From the NCBI RefSeq assembly GCF_016427605.1, contig NZ_JAELXQ010000007.1, positions 124,001-188,000 of the forward strand: a stretch of 64,000 nt of DNA, in the 5' to 3' direction. Below are positions 47,908-56,231 of this stretch, piece after piece; positions within the stretch are counted from its first letter, which is position 1; every line of letters begins with the position of its first letter. The notes beneath the pieces were generated by a model, which saw nothing but the letters and a program-made list of their open reading frames with translations, did no database searches and had not been told where the DNA came from. The stretch comes from Ochrobactrum sp. Q0168. Lineage in GTDB: Bacteria > Pseudomonadota > Alphaproteobacteria > Rhizobiales > Rhizobiaceae. The position numbers and the translations under genes are program-made.

Positions 47908-49332
47908 TCATTGCGCTGCGACGGGCAGGGCAGGTTGCACGCTGTCGGGAATAGGATTGACGAAAACATCGCCATTCAGCCTTTTCACGTGGTCCTGTTT
48001 GGCTTCTACAATCCGTTCTGGATGCAAAAACAGTTCCACGGCCGTGCTTCCCATGACCTTTGCGGCATGAGCCATTCCTTTATGAGCAGTCGATAATTTA
48101 CCCTGCGCCACCATTTGCCACGAATGGAGCGGCGTGCCAATAGCGCAGGTCGCGCCACGCATTTGCACGGTGGGGACAACCCAGCTCACGCTGCCAACGT
48201 CTGTCGAACCAACGAGCGAATTGTCTCCCTTATAGGGTTCATAAACGTCTTCACAAAGAGCAAGGCCTTCCTTCGGCTCGACGCCGAAACGGCGAAATGC
48301 GTCAGAAATGTCTTCCTTGGTCAGCGTGGCCTGAAAACGCTGTGCCATTTCCTGATCTTTTGCGTCGAATACGGGTGGTCCCAGACGCTCCAGCTCGCGC
48401 TGCATAAGCTGTTCCAGCGGCTTGTTGCCGATCAGATTGGCGTCGCCGCTAACGATTTCGCTGCGCACCGTCGTTTCCGTCATGAGCGCCGCGCCATCAG
48501 CAATTTTCTTGACCCGTTCAAGCAAGGTCTGCATGACGGGCAGGCTCAGCGCACGGATCAGATAACGTACGCTTGCCCTAGCCTGTACGACATTGGGTGC
48601 GATACCTCCCGTATCCGTTACAGCGTAGTGAATACGGGCCGTTGATGGCATATGCTCGCGCATGTAATTAACGCCGACATTCATCAGCTCAACGGCGTCG
48701 AGAGCGCTGCGCCCCAAATGGGGAGCGGACGCGGCGTGAGCCGCGCGACCGGAGAAATGAAAGCTAATTTCGTTACATGCCAGCGACACAGGGTCGTTGA
48801 CGCCCGCGAAAGGTGCCGGGTGCCAGCAAACGGCAATGTCGACATCGTCAAACAGGCCTTCACGCACCATGAAGCCCTTGGCCGAGCCGCCTTCTTCTGC
48901 CGGGCAGCCGTAATAGCGCACGCGGCCCTTGATTCCATGCGTTTCCAGATATTGCTTCACTGCGGCGGCCGCCAGCAGGGAGCCGGCGCCAAGCAGATTA
49001 TGGCCGCAGCCATGGCCGTGGCCGCCTGCCTCAATAGGCTGTTCTTCTGCAATGCCTGAGATCTGGCTTAAGCCGGGAAGGGCGTCGAATTCACCGAGAA
49101 TGGCAATGACCGGACCTTCGTCGCCTGCTTCACCCATGACGGCGGTCGGCAGTCCTGCGATGCCGCGCGAGACGCGAAACCCTTCAGCTTCAAGCATTGC
49201 AGCATGAGCAGCGCTGGACTCATATTCTTCATAGTTGGTCTCGGGATGATCCCAAACCGTGTCGCTGAGTTCGAAATAAGCGGCACTTTTGCCGTCCACA
49301 ATATCCCAGATATCGTGATGGTTCTTCGCCAT
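47908..49332 (-). CDS. M20-family amidohydrolase/peptidase, AbgB-like
   Basis: A 474-aa M20 aminoacylase/amidohydrolase of the AbgB (p-aminobenzoyl-glutamate hydrolase subunit) type. The metal motif HGHGCGHNLLGAG is present, followed by PAEEGGSAKG (catalytic Glu), WHPAPF and the C-terminal His in GTPLHSWQM. The dimerisation domain has SFHFSGRAAHAASAPH. It hydrolyses an N-acyl or aminoacyl amide in the cytosol, freeing an amino acid. GGAGG precedes the ATG at 49332. It sits between an SDR and the nopaline-type importer, so it probably deacylates the imported compound. Confidence 0.88.
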   Translation of the reverse strand: MAKNHHDIWDIVDGKSAAYFELSDTVWDHPETNYEEYESSAAHAAMLEAEGFRVSRGIAGLPTAVMGEAGDEGPVIAILGEFDALPGLSQISGIAEEQPIEAGGHGHGCGHNLLGAGSLLAAAAVKQYLETHGIKGRVRYYGCPAEEGGSAKGFMVREGLFDDVDIAVCWHPAPFAGVNDPVSLACNEISFHFSGRAAHAASAPHLGRSALDAVELMNVGVNYMREHMPSTARIHYAVTDTGGIAPNVVQARASVRYLIRALSLPVMQTLLERVKKIADGAALMTETTVRSEIVSGDANLIGNKPLEQLMQRELERLGPPVFDAKDQEMAQRFQATLTKEDISDAFRRFGVEPKEGLALCEDVYEPYKGDNSLVGSTDVGSVSWVVPTVQMRGATCAIGTPLHSWQMVAQGKLSTAHKGMAHAAKVMGSTAVELFLHPERIVEAKQDHVKRLNGDVFVNPIPDSVQPALPVAAQ

Positions 49333-49395
49333 AGCTCGATCCTCCATCGTCTGGCTCCCATTATATTGGGGTCCGTTATTGTCGGCCCTTATGTT

Positions 49396-49423
49396 CGGGA
49401 TTGCGCTTTTCAGCGCAATCCCG
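49396..49423. terminator. 11-bp intercistronic hairpin between SDR and M20 genes
   Basis: CGGGATTGCGC and GCGCAATCCCG form a perfect stem with a six-base loop in the gap between the two minus-strand genes. No T-run follows, so partial attenuation or RNA stability is more likely than full termination. Confidence 0.55.
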
Positions 49424-49473
49424 TCGAAGGGAGTAATCTGAAGTGGTGCTGATTACCCCCTTCTGCGTTCTTG

Positions 49474-50223
49474 TCAAACATTGAATTGAAAGCCATCAAC
49501 CGTGAATGTCTGACCGGTGATGAAGCACGGTTCGGATGTGGCAAGGAAAGTGACAAGGCGCGCGACATCGTCAGCGCAGCCAAGGCGACCGAGCGCGATG
49601 CCCTTGATGACTTCATCGGCGCGTTCGGTAACATTCGTGTCGATCTCGGTGCGGATGACGCCGGGGCAGATCGCATTGACGGCGATATTCGGGCCAAGTT
49701 CCTTGGCGAGCGAGCGCGTCATGCCGAGAATGCCAGCTTTTGCAGCGGCATAGGCAAACCTGCTGACGGCTGCGGTCACGCCACCGGAAAGTGCATTGAG
49801 CGACGACATGGAAACAATGCGGCCGCCGCCCTGTTTCAGCATATGTGGCGCTGAATGCTGGATATAATTGAAGCAGCTTTTCAGATTGATGGCGATCGCG
49901 CGGTCGAACTCATCTTCCGAAATATCGAGAATGCCAACCGGGGCAGAACGGCCTGCATTGTTGAGCAGAAAGTCAAGGCGGCCAAATGTTTCAACGGTTT
50001 GTGCGACGACTTCACCAGCCCGCTTGTGGCTGGAAACATCGGCCACGCAGGAGATTGCCTTGACGCCGAGGCCTTCGATTTCTGCTGCGGTTGCCGCGAG
50101 CTCTGCTTCCAGCAGATCAACCAGCGTAATGTCATAGCCCGCACGCGCCAGATCGAGAGCGCAAGCCTTTCCGATGCCTCTTGCCCCGCCGGTAACAATG
50201 GCAACCTTGTTTTGTGAGTTCAT
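49474..50223 (-). CDS. SDR-family oxidoreductase
   Basis: A 249-aa SDR with TGGARGIG, NNAG, Ser in VSMSSLNAL, YAAAK and C-terminal FITGQTFTVDGF. It is the first gene of the minus-strand arm, starting ~70 bases from the IclR operator. AAGGAG lies somewhat far upstream. A reading frame extended by ~95 codons would overlap the divergent regulator and is not supported. Confidence 0.9.
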   Translation of the reverse strand: MNSQNKVAIVTGGARGIGKACALDLARAGYDITLVDLLEAELAATAAEIEGLGVKAISCVADVSSHKRAGEVVAQTVETFGRLDFLLNNAGRSAPVGILDISEDEFDRAIAINLKSCFNYIQHSAPHMLKQGGGRIVSMSSLNALSGGVTAAVSRFAYAAAKAGILGMTRSLAKELGPNIAVNAICPGVIRTEIDTNVTERADEVIKGIALGRLGCADDVARLVTFLATSEPCFITGQTFTVDGFQFNV

Positions 50224-50294
50224 TTCCAGATGCGCTCCTTTTTGTATTGCCACTTGATCGTATGTCTGCCACATTATTCCACAATAGGAATTTG

Positions 50295-50310
50295 GTTCAC
50301 ATATATGAAC
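50295..50310. promoter_or_regulatory. GTTCACATATATGAAC, candidate IclR operator overlapping the IclR start
   Basis: It is a 16-bp dyad with one imperfection (GTTCA-N6-TGAAC) covering the IclR start codon at 50305 and lying 72 bases from the divergent SDR start. A near-identical perfect palindrome is at 52860-52875. Confidence 0.7.
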
Positions 50311-51096
50311 ATTGAAAACAGTGGTGAAGTTAAGTCGGCCGTTCGGGTTCTCGAGATCCTCGAATTCCTCGGTCGTGCGCATAAACCTGTGACGCTCAAA
50401 GCAATAGTCGCTGAGCTTGGTTATCCCAAAAGCAGCACGTTCAATCTGCTGGCAACATTGGTGGCTCGGGCCTATGTCGTGCGGGACGATACCGAGTCCT
50501 ATCGCATCCACGAGGCGTTTCGTGACGGGCCGGGCTGGTCAAGCGGCGGCGATGCATATCTGATCGCGACGGCCCAGCCGATTATGGATGCCATGCGTGA
50601 CAGTGAAGGCGAAACCGTCTTTCTCGGCACACGCCGCAAGGATGGGCGGGTTAAGCTCCTCGCCAAGAGCGTCAGTCATCAGGCGGTCCGCTTTGATTCC
50701 GATCTGACAGGGTCTGATCCTGCCTATTGCACGGCAATGGGGCGGGTTCTTCTGGCGCATTGGCAGCCGGAAAAGACATCTACCTATCTAGCCAAAGAAC
50801 GGATCGTTCCTTTGACGGATAAGACGGTGATCGATCGCGTACAGATACGCCGTATCATTGAAGCTGCCCGCGAGGACGGTTTTGCAATCTGTGATGAAGA
50901 GGCGGTTGTCGGCGGGTCAGGCGTCGCTGCTCCGGTTTTCGATGCCAGCGGCGACGTGATTGCAACGCTCAATATGGCCACCATCTCATCGCGCTTTACC
51001 GCATGCCGTCAGCGCATGGTCGATGCTGTCGTCAAGCACGCGGCGGAGTTGAGCGCACGCCTTGGATACAAACCAACAACAGCAGACAAGCAATAA
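50305..51096 (+). CDS. IclR-family transcription regulator
   Basis: A 263-aa IclR regulator: N-terminal winged HTH (VKSAVRVLEILEFLGRAHKPVTLKAIVAELGYPKSSTFNLLATLVARAYV, read in pieces) and a GAF-like effector domain with SDPAYCTAMGRVLLAHW, VQIRRIIEAAREDGFAICDEEAVVGGSGVAAPVFDASG and ATLNMATISSRF. It sits between two divergent arms of a catabolic system with a dyad over its start, so it is likely autoregulated. The start ATG has no strong ribosome site; AGGA lies 15 bases upstream. Confidence 0.9.
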   Translation: MNIENSGEVKSAVRVLEILEFLGRAHKPVTLKAIVAELGYPKSSTFNLLATLVARAYVVRDDTESYRIHEAFRDGPGWSSGGDAYLIATAQPIMDAMRDSEGETVFLGTRRKDGRVKLLAKSVSHQAVRFDSDLTGSDPAYCTAMGRVLLAHWQPEKTSTYLAKERIVPLTDKTVIDRVQIRRIIEAAREDGFAICDEEAVVGGSGVAAPVFDASGDVIATLNMATISSRFTACRQRMVDAVVKHAAELSARLGYKPTTADKQ

Positions 51097-51097
51097 C

Positions 51098-51871
51098 ATG
51101 GATATTGAATTCAAAGCAAAGCGGGTCCTGGTGACCGGGGCCGCAAGGGGAATCGGACGGGCTATCTGCGGGGCATTTGCTGCGGACGGTGCAATCGTCA
51201 CTGCTACAGACGTTCTGGATGATGAACTGGCAGAATTGGCCCGTGAGGCACAGCCCGGGCGTGGCGGCTCGATCAAAACCGTGCATCTGGATGTGACTGA
51301 TGAAGCCGCGATAGCCGCATTGGCGGCGGTCGAAGAGGCCAATGGTGGGTTCGATATTTTCGTCCATGTAGCCGGTGGGGTCCTCGGACAGAAGAAGCGC
51401 CCGGTGGAAAATGTTCCAGCCGCCGATTGGGATCGCATCTACGATATCAATGTGCGCGGTGCATTTCTGGTCGCCCGGGCACTTGTCCCCGCCATGAAGC
51501 GGAGGGGCACCGGCAAAATGGTCTTCATTTCCAGTGGGGCCGGTCTTGGCGTTAGCCTCACGGGCATTCAGGCCTATGCAAGCGCAAAGGCTGCGCTGAT
51601 CAGTCTTGCCCGTCAGTTGGGTCACGAGCTTGGACCGTTCGGGATCAACGTCAACGCCGTCGCTCCCGGTTTTTTGCGCACCAGCCCTGACTATGAGCGT
51701 CAGTGGGCTTCCTATGGTGATGAGGGGCAGGCCGCAATGATCAACGAAATTCCGTTGCGTCGTATCGGGCTGCCGGAAGACATCTCGAATGCTGTGCTCT
51801 TTCTCGCATCTCCCTTTGCGAGCTGGATCACCGGGCAGACATTATCGGTCAGTGGAGGGCCGACATCATGA
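51098..51871 (+). CDS. SDR-family oxidoreductase
   Basis: A 257-aa SDR with TGAARGIG, Ser in FISSGAG and AYASAK. The usual NNAG reads VHVAGG, a common variant in the catechol/diol dehydrogenase-like branch. The C-terminus ends ITGQTLSVSGGPTS. It starts two bases after the IclR stop, and its own stop overlaps the deacetylase ATG (ATGA). It may oxidise the alcohol product of the pathway. Confidence 0.9.
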   Translation: MDIEFKAKRVLVTGAARGIGRAICGAFAADGAIVTATDVLDDELAELAREAQPGRGGSIKTVHLDVTDEAAIAALAAVEEANGGFDIFVHVAGGVLGQKKRPVENVPAADWDRIYDINVRGAFLVARALVPAMKRRGTGKMVFISSGAGLGVSLTGIQAYASAKAALISLARQLGHELGPFGINVNAVAPGFLRTSPDYERQWASYGDEGQAAMINEIPLRRIGLPEDISNAVLFLASPFASWITGQTLSVSGGPTS

Positions 51872-52764
51872 CAACCGACGCGCCTGTTCCAACCTGGACA
51901 TGGTCTGAAGAACGGCTTCAAACCATCATGAACCGCGCCCGCGCTGGCCGCAGTTTCAAACCGTCTTCATGGCAAGGCGGCGCTCGATGTGCCGTCGCTT
52001 TGTCCTTCGATTCAGACCATGACACGTTTGAACTGCGTGATGGCGGAAAATCGATTTCGGCCTTGTCGCAGGGGCAGTTTGGCCCAAGGCAGGGGATCCC
52101 GCGTATCCGCGAAATTCTGCGCCACGATAACATCCCGGCTACATTCTTCGTGCCTGCCATTTCGGCCATGCACTATCCTGATGAACAACGCGCCCTGATC
52201 GGCGAGGGGCACGAAATTGCCCTTCATGGTTGGATACACGAGCGCAACACATTGCTTGACGGTGAAACAGAGCGCGATCTTCAACATCGTGCCGCTGATG
52301 CGCTGGAAAAGATCACCGGTGTTCGCCCGGTCGGCATTCGTACGCCGTCCTGGGATTTCAGCGACAACACATTGCAGATCACTTCTGAAATGGGATTAAT
52401 CTATGATTCATCGCTTATGGCGGATGTAGATTGCTACGAGCTTTTACTTAATGGCGAGCCGTGCGGTGTCACCGAACTGCCTGTGGAGTGGATTCGGGAT
52501 GATGCAGCCTATCTCGTCATGGACAGATGGGGCGGGTTGCGCCCGCAGATCGCACCGCACGATATTCTCCAGATATTTCTCCGGGAGTTCGATGCAGCCT
52601 ATGAAGAAGGTGGTATTTTTCAGCTGACCATGCATCCGGATATCATCGGGCACCGTTCGAGAATTTGGATACTGAAAGAGCTGATTGCGCATATTCGCAC
52701 CCATAAGGATATATGGTTTGCGACTCACGCGGATATTGCGCGCTATGCCAAGCTAAATGGTTGA
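51868..52764 (+). CDS. polysaccharide-deacetylase (NodB) family protein, PuuE-like
   Basis: A 298-aa carbohydrate-esterase-4 fold protein. The metal triad region is visible as SFDSDHDT and LHGWIHERN, followed by GIRTPSWDFSDNT and QLTMHPDIIGHRSR. No signal peptide is seen, so it acts in the cytosol. Members of this PuuE/HpPgdA-like group act on small N-acyl or ureide compounds (allantoinase PuuE) as well as sugars. In this regulon a cytosolic deformylase/deacetylase or ureide hydrolase for the imported compound is likely. Confidence 0.87.
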   Translation: MTTDAPVPTWTWSEERLQTIMNRARAGRSFKPSSWQGGARCAVALSFDSDHDTFELRDGGKSISALSQGQFGPRQGIPRIREILRHDNIPATFFVPAISAMHYPDEQRALIGEGHEIALHGWIHERNTLLDGETERDLQHRAADALEKITGVRPVGIRTPSWDFSDNTLQITSEMGLIYDSSLMADVDCYELLLNGEPCGVTELPVEWIRDDAAYLVMDRWGGLRPQIAPHDILQIFLREFDAAYEEGGIFQLTMHPDIIGHRSRIWILKELIAHIRTHKDIWFATHADIARYAKLNG

Positions 52765-52800
52765 TAACTAGAGCTTTTCGGTGCTGCTGAAACTAACCTT

Positions 52801-52817
52801 GGCCCGATTTTCGGGCC
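52801..52817 (+). terminator. hairpin after the deacetylase gene
   Basis: GGCCCGA and TCGGGCC form a 7-bp stem with a TTT loop, about 35 bases after the stop. A T-run is absent, so it is weak. Confidence 0.5.
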
Positions 52818-52859
52818 GGGTGTGTTTAGTCATGTACGGCTTTCATAAAGCAGATCAAA

Positions 52860-52875
52860 GTTCATATATATGAAC
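52860..52875. promoter_or_regulatory. GTTCATATATATGAAC, perfect palindrome, candidate IclR operator
   Basis: It is a perfect 16-bp inverted repeat, 118 bases before the binding-protein start, and differs at one base from the dyad over the IclR start. Two such sites flanking one cluster indicate shared control. Confidence 0.75.
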
Positions 52876-52992
52876 AAAATTCTGCTTTTCATCACTGGTC
52901 AGTGGGTTCAAACTCTTTGCAACCGGGCAGAGAAAAGCGCGTAACCGCCGCCCGCATTGCAGATAGAAAACACAAATAAGCATGAGGGAACT

Positions 52993-53829
52993 ATGCTGAA
53001 GAAAATTGCGGCCATTGGCCTTTGCACTTTGTCGACGCTTTATAGCGGCAGCGTTTTGGCGAAAGATTGGAAAGCTGTGACCGTTGGTGTCGAGGGCGCC
53101 TTTCCGCCTTTCAACCTGACAAGCCCCGGCGGTGAGCTTCAGGGCCTTGACCTTGATGTCATCAAGGAAGTCTGCAAGCGCGCCGAGCTTGAATGCAATA
53201 TTGTTGCGCAGGATTGGGACAGCCAGATTCCGTCGCTGCTCGCTGGTAAATTCGACGTAGTACTGACGATGGGGCCAAACCCGGAGCGTCGCAAGGTCAT
53301 CGATTTCTCCGATCCATATGTGATTACGCCGAATACGTTCCTGGTGCCAGCCGATGGTCCTTTGGCCAATCTGCCGCACACGGGTGAAAGCCTTTCCACG
53401 GATACCGAGGAAGGCAAAAAGGCGATTGCTGATCTCAAGGAAGCGTTGAAAGGCAAGACGATTGGTGCTTCGCTTTCGACCAGCCAGTTGCAGTTTGTCG
53501 AACAGAACTTCGGTGATGCCGTTCAGGTCCGCACCTATAAGGGATCGGAACAGGTCAAGCTGGATCTTGAATCCGGCCGCGTTGACGGTCAGTACGATAA
53601 TGTGGTTTTCGCACGTGACCGCGCTGAGAAGAGCAATGGCAGGCTGAAAATCACCGGGCCGCTTCTGGTTGGCGGTATTCAGGCAACCAATGTCTGCATC
53701 GGCCTGCGCAAGGAAGAGCCGGAGCTGAAAGCCAAGCTCGACAAGGCACTGGGCGAAATGCGGGCAGATGGCACGCTCGCTAAGATGTCGGAAAAGTGGT
53801 TCTCCATGGATTTGAGCCCGAAGAGCTAA
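52993..53829 (+). CDS. family-3 amino-acid-type binding protein, no own permease
   Basis: A 278-aa family-3 binding protein with signal peptide (MLKKIAAIGLCTLSTLYSGS ... VLAKDWK). It is related to the 44.7-kb binding protein: TVGVEGAFPPFNLTSPGG, LDLDVIKEVCKRAELEC, LPHTGESLS. No permease or ATPase gene is adjacent; it probably feeds the HisQMP-type importer in the minus-strand arm, giving that importer a second ligand. AGGGAACT precedes the ATG at 52993. Confidence 0.9.
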   Translation: MLKKIAAIGLCTLSTLYSGSVLAKDWKAVTVGVEGAFPPFNLTSPGGELQGLDLDVIKEVCKRAELECNIVAQDWDSQIPSLLAGKFDVVLTMGPNPERRKVIDFSDPYVITPNTFLVPADGPLANLPHTGESLSTDTEEGKKAIADLKEALKGKTIGASLSTSQLQFVEQNFGDAVQVRTYKGSEQVKLDLESGRVDGQYDNVVFARDRAEKSNGRLKITGPLLVGGIQATNVCIGLRKEEPELKAKLDKALGEMRADGTLAKMSEKWFSMDLSPKS

Positions 53830-53859
53830 GCGAACAGAACCCTCGTCTTTTCAGAATGA

Positions 53860-53887
53860 CCCCGCGTTTGCGGGGCTTTTTCTTTTT
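53860..53887 (+). terminator. Rho-independent terminator of the binding-protein gene
   Basis: CCCCGC and GCGGGG form a 6-bp stem with a GTTT loop, followed by CTTTTTCTTTTTT. Confidence 0.92.
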
Positions 53888-54013
53888 TGGTGCCGTAAAC
53901 GGTTCGCTCGATCTGGCGATGCGATCATTTTAAATGCGCACCTTTGACTTCATTCATACTCTATTCAAACATTTGGAATTAAAGCATAGTCCGGCTATAT
54001 GAAGGGACTAAGA

Positions 54014-54549
54014 ATGATATCTGTAGTTAAGACTACGGTTGCATCGCTTTGTCTCGCGGCGTGATGGCATTGCTTTCGCCGATGCTCGCAACGACCGCTT
54101 CCGCAGCAGAGTTGCAGCGTTGTGCTAGCGAGGGCGGCATTTGCCGACTGCCTTACCCGGCTGAAGTTGTCTATGGAACAGGCGGGCGCAACACGCCCCG
54201 TTTCATCGATCGCCAGGACGTGACGTGCTCGAATCGTGTTTTTGACGACCCGGCACCGGGCAAAAAGAAAAGCTGCTCTTTCGTTGTCCGTGACCGTGAC
54301 TACCGAGACGGTCGCCTCGACCGTCCCGATCGTCGGGGTCGACCAGATCGTTACGACGACCGGGACCGGGATTGGAGACCTTGCGCCAAGGAAGGCGGAT
54401 ATTGCGACTTCTATGGTCGTAAACGGGTTCGCTATGGCGCAAACGGTCGCTTTATAGAGCGCACTTTCCGTGATGGGGTCGATTGCGGTAATTATTCATT
54501 CGGTGATCCGGCACCTGGAAAAGGAAAAGCCTGTTATGTGCTGGACTAA
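54014..54549 (+). pseudogene. secreted two-repeat Cys-rich protein, apparent frameshift in the signal peptide
   Basis: ATG 54014 has a good GAAGGGA ribosome site and opens MISVVKTTVASLCLAA, then meets TGA at 54062. One frame over, the sequence continues MALLSPMLATTASAAELQRC, exactly the missing end of a signal peptide, so one base appears to be lost near 54056-54061. The mature part has two related ~50-residue repeats (C-SEGGICR...DDPAPGKKKSC and C-KEGGYCD...GDPAPGKGKAC) joined by an Arg/Asp-rich linker. I do not recognise the family. Either a true pseudogene, a sequencing error or translation from a downstream GTG/ATG (54061, 54064). Confidence 0.65.
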
Positions 54550-54566
54550 GCACTAAGGCATTCTGC

Positions 54567-54603
54567 AAGCCCGAAGGTATCCTGTTAGGTTGCCTTCGGG
54601 CTT
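54567..54603. terminator. bidirectional terminator between convergent genes
   Basis: AAGCCCGAAGG and CCTTCGGGCTT form an 11-bp perfect stem with a 15-base loop between the Cys-rich protein and the minus-strand reductase gene; AATTT follows. Confidence 0.8.
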
Positions 54604-54638
54604 AATTTATCCGAACGCGCCTGTGTTGCTGCACGCCT

Positions 54639-55535
54639 TCAATGCGCGGTTACAAGACTGTGTATGATCGAGAACATCGTGCGCGCGCCATCGGCTGCCG
54701 CAAGAATGGCCTGTTGCATTGGCCCAGCTGCGCAATCACCCGCAGCATAGACTCCCTTCAACGAAGTCTCATTCATCTCATTGCGCCACAGGCCGCCATT
54801 ATCGCGTAAATTGAGTGCCAGTCCCGTGACGATGGGTGTTTGGCTTTGATGTGGTCTGATCCATAGCGACTGGATATCCTCTCGACGTTCATCCTCGATC
54901 ACTATTCCACCGATGGTGTGACCATCGCCGCTAAGAACTTCTTTGATCGGGATTGTTACCAAACTGATATCTGCGCGTGACAGATCTGGCAGTTTCCCGG
55001 TTGGCAGGTCAGCGCCATTGGTGAAGACGGTCAGGCGACCCGCCCAGTTTTTGAAGAATGCGGCGCGATCCAGCATTGCTGTAGTTTCCGCAAGCACCCC
55101 CCAATGCTCGCCGCGATGCTCAAAGCCATCGCAGAAAGGGCAATTATGAACGCCGCGGCCCCAGTTTTCCGCAAGGCCTTCAATGGCTGGAAGCTGATCC
55201 GTCACGCCAAGGGCGAGGAGAATTTTGGGCGCAGAAACAACGTCTCCATCGACCAACTCTACTGAGTAGCCTCCATTTGTTGGCCGGATCGCCTGGGCAA
55301 GACCTTCGCGATAGGTCACTGTGTCATAGCGTGATAACTCTTCACGCGACACCTTCCGAAATTCTTGCGGCATGATACCATCCCGTGACAGGTAACTGTG
55401 CATGGCGGGCGCTTTTCGATTTCGGGGCTCTCTGCCATCGATGATTAGCACTTTGCGCAGTGCGCGGCCAGCAATGAGGGCTGCTGAAAGTCCAGCGGGG
55501 CCACCGCCGATTATAATGGTCTCGTAATTTCGCAT
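54639..55535 (-). CDS. thioredoxin-reductase-like NAD(P)/FAD oxidoreductase
   Basis: A 298-aa class-II pyridine nucleotide-disulfide oxidoreductase relative. FAD motif GGGPAGLSAALIAGRALRK at the N-terminus, redox pair in NCPFCDGFEHRG, and FAD-binding GVYAAGDCAAGPMQQAI. True TrxB usually shows CATCDG here, so this CPFCDG protein probably uses another partner. The ATG at 55535 is preferred over a longer frame (55583). The divergent Rrf2 regulator suggests redox- or nitrosative-stress control. Confidence 0.88.
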   Translation of the reverse strand: MRNYETIIIGGGPAGLSAALIAGRALRKVLIIDGREPRNRKAPAMHSYLSRDGIMPQEFRKVSREELSRYDTVTYREGLAQAIRPTNGGYSVELVDGDVVSAPKILLALGVTDQLPAIEGLAENWGRGVHNCPFCDGFEHRGEHWGVLAETTAMLDRAAFFKNWAGRLTVFTNGADLPTGKLPDLSRADISLVTIPIKEVLSGDGHTIGGIVIEDERREDIQSLWIRPHQSQTPIVTGLALNLRDNGGLWRNEMNETSLKGVYAAGDCAAGPMQQAILAAADGARTMFSIIHSLVTAH

Positions 55536-55648
55536 GATTGTTATCCGGTCATCTTGATTGCCGTTGAGGGAGTCCGTGCCCAAGCAGCTTGGTCCAAACT
55601 ATCGTTGTGAACTCCGAAAACGGTGCTTAATCACATATGACACAACAT

Positions 55649-55687
55649 AAGTTACATGAAAAGAGGGAGTCAATAGTCATGTAACTT
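55649..55687. promoter_or_regulatory. AAGTTACATGA-N17-TCATGTAACTT inverted repeat, candidate Rrf2 operator
   Basis: The two 11-bp arms (55649-55659 and 55677-55687) are perfect inverted copies with a 17-bp spacer, centred in the divergent region between the reductase (start 55535) and the Rrf2 gene (start 55770). Confidence 0.75.
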
Positions 55688-55769
55688 CACTTGTATCAAT
55701 TTGCTTCCTGTCCAGAAATGCCCGATAATCAAGCTCGTCTTTTCAGGTCGATACAAAGAGTGAAAACAT

Positions 55770-56231
55770 ATGAGGCAGGATAGCCGGCTCTCCCGCATGT
55801 TGCATGTGTTGATCCATATGGATCACCACGACGGCGCCATGACTTCAGAAGAAATCGCATCAATGTTGGATACCAATCCGGTAGTGATCCGACGCACGAT
55901 GGCGGGGCTTCGTAAGGAGGGCTATGTGCATTCCGAGAAGGGACATGGCGGTGGCTGGACATTGGCCCGGCCGCTAAATCAACTGACCTTGTTTGACATT
56001 TATCGCGCTGTTGGCGAGCCATCAATTTTCGCGGTCGGTCCCGCCTATGACATGCCCGGTTGCGTTATAGAACAAGCAGTTAATGACAAGCTTAAAAGCG
56101 TTTTCAATGAAGCAGAGCAGCTGCTTATGACACGATTACAAGGCGTCACCCTTGCAGATATCGCGCAGAATTTTTCGACAAGCATGGCGAGGAATGGCCA
56201 TCCGGGAAAAGCAAAACGGTCCTCTGCCTGA
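55770..56231 (+). CDS. Rrf2-family transcription regulator
   Basis: A 153-aa Rrf2 regulator: RLSRMLHVLIHMDHHDGAMTSEEIASMLDTNPVVIRRTMAGLRKEGYV is the winged HTH (read in parts), followed by GHGGGWTLARPLNQLTLFDIYRAVG. Only one Cys (about residue 98, MPGCVIEQA) is present, so it lacks the three-Cys cluster that holds [2Fe-2S] in IscR/NsrR. It resembles the YwnA-like group without a cluster. It is divergent from the reductase gene, its probable target. Confidence 0.88.
   Translation: MRQDSRLSRMLHVLIHMDHHDGAMTSEEIASMLDTNPVVIRRTMAGLRKEGYVHSEKGHGGGWTLARPLNQLTLFDIYRAVGEPSIFAVGPAYDMPGCVIEQAVNDKLKSVFNEAEQLLMTRLQGVTLADIAQNFSTSMARNGHPGKAKRSSA

Noticed and set aside
50224-50511. N-terminal extension of the minus-strand SDR across the IclR start
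   Set aside because: It would run through the divergent promoter and IclR gene start; the SDR motif begins right after 50223.
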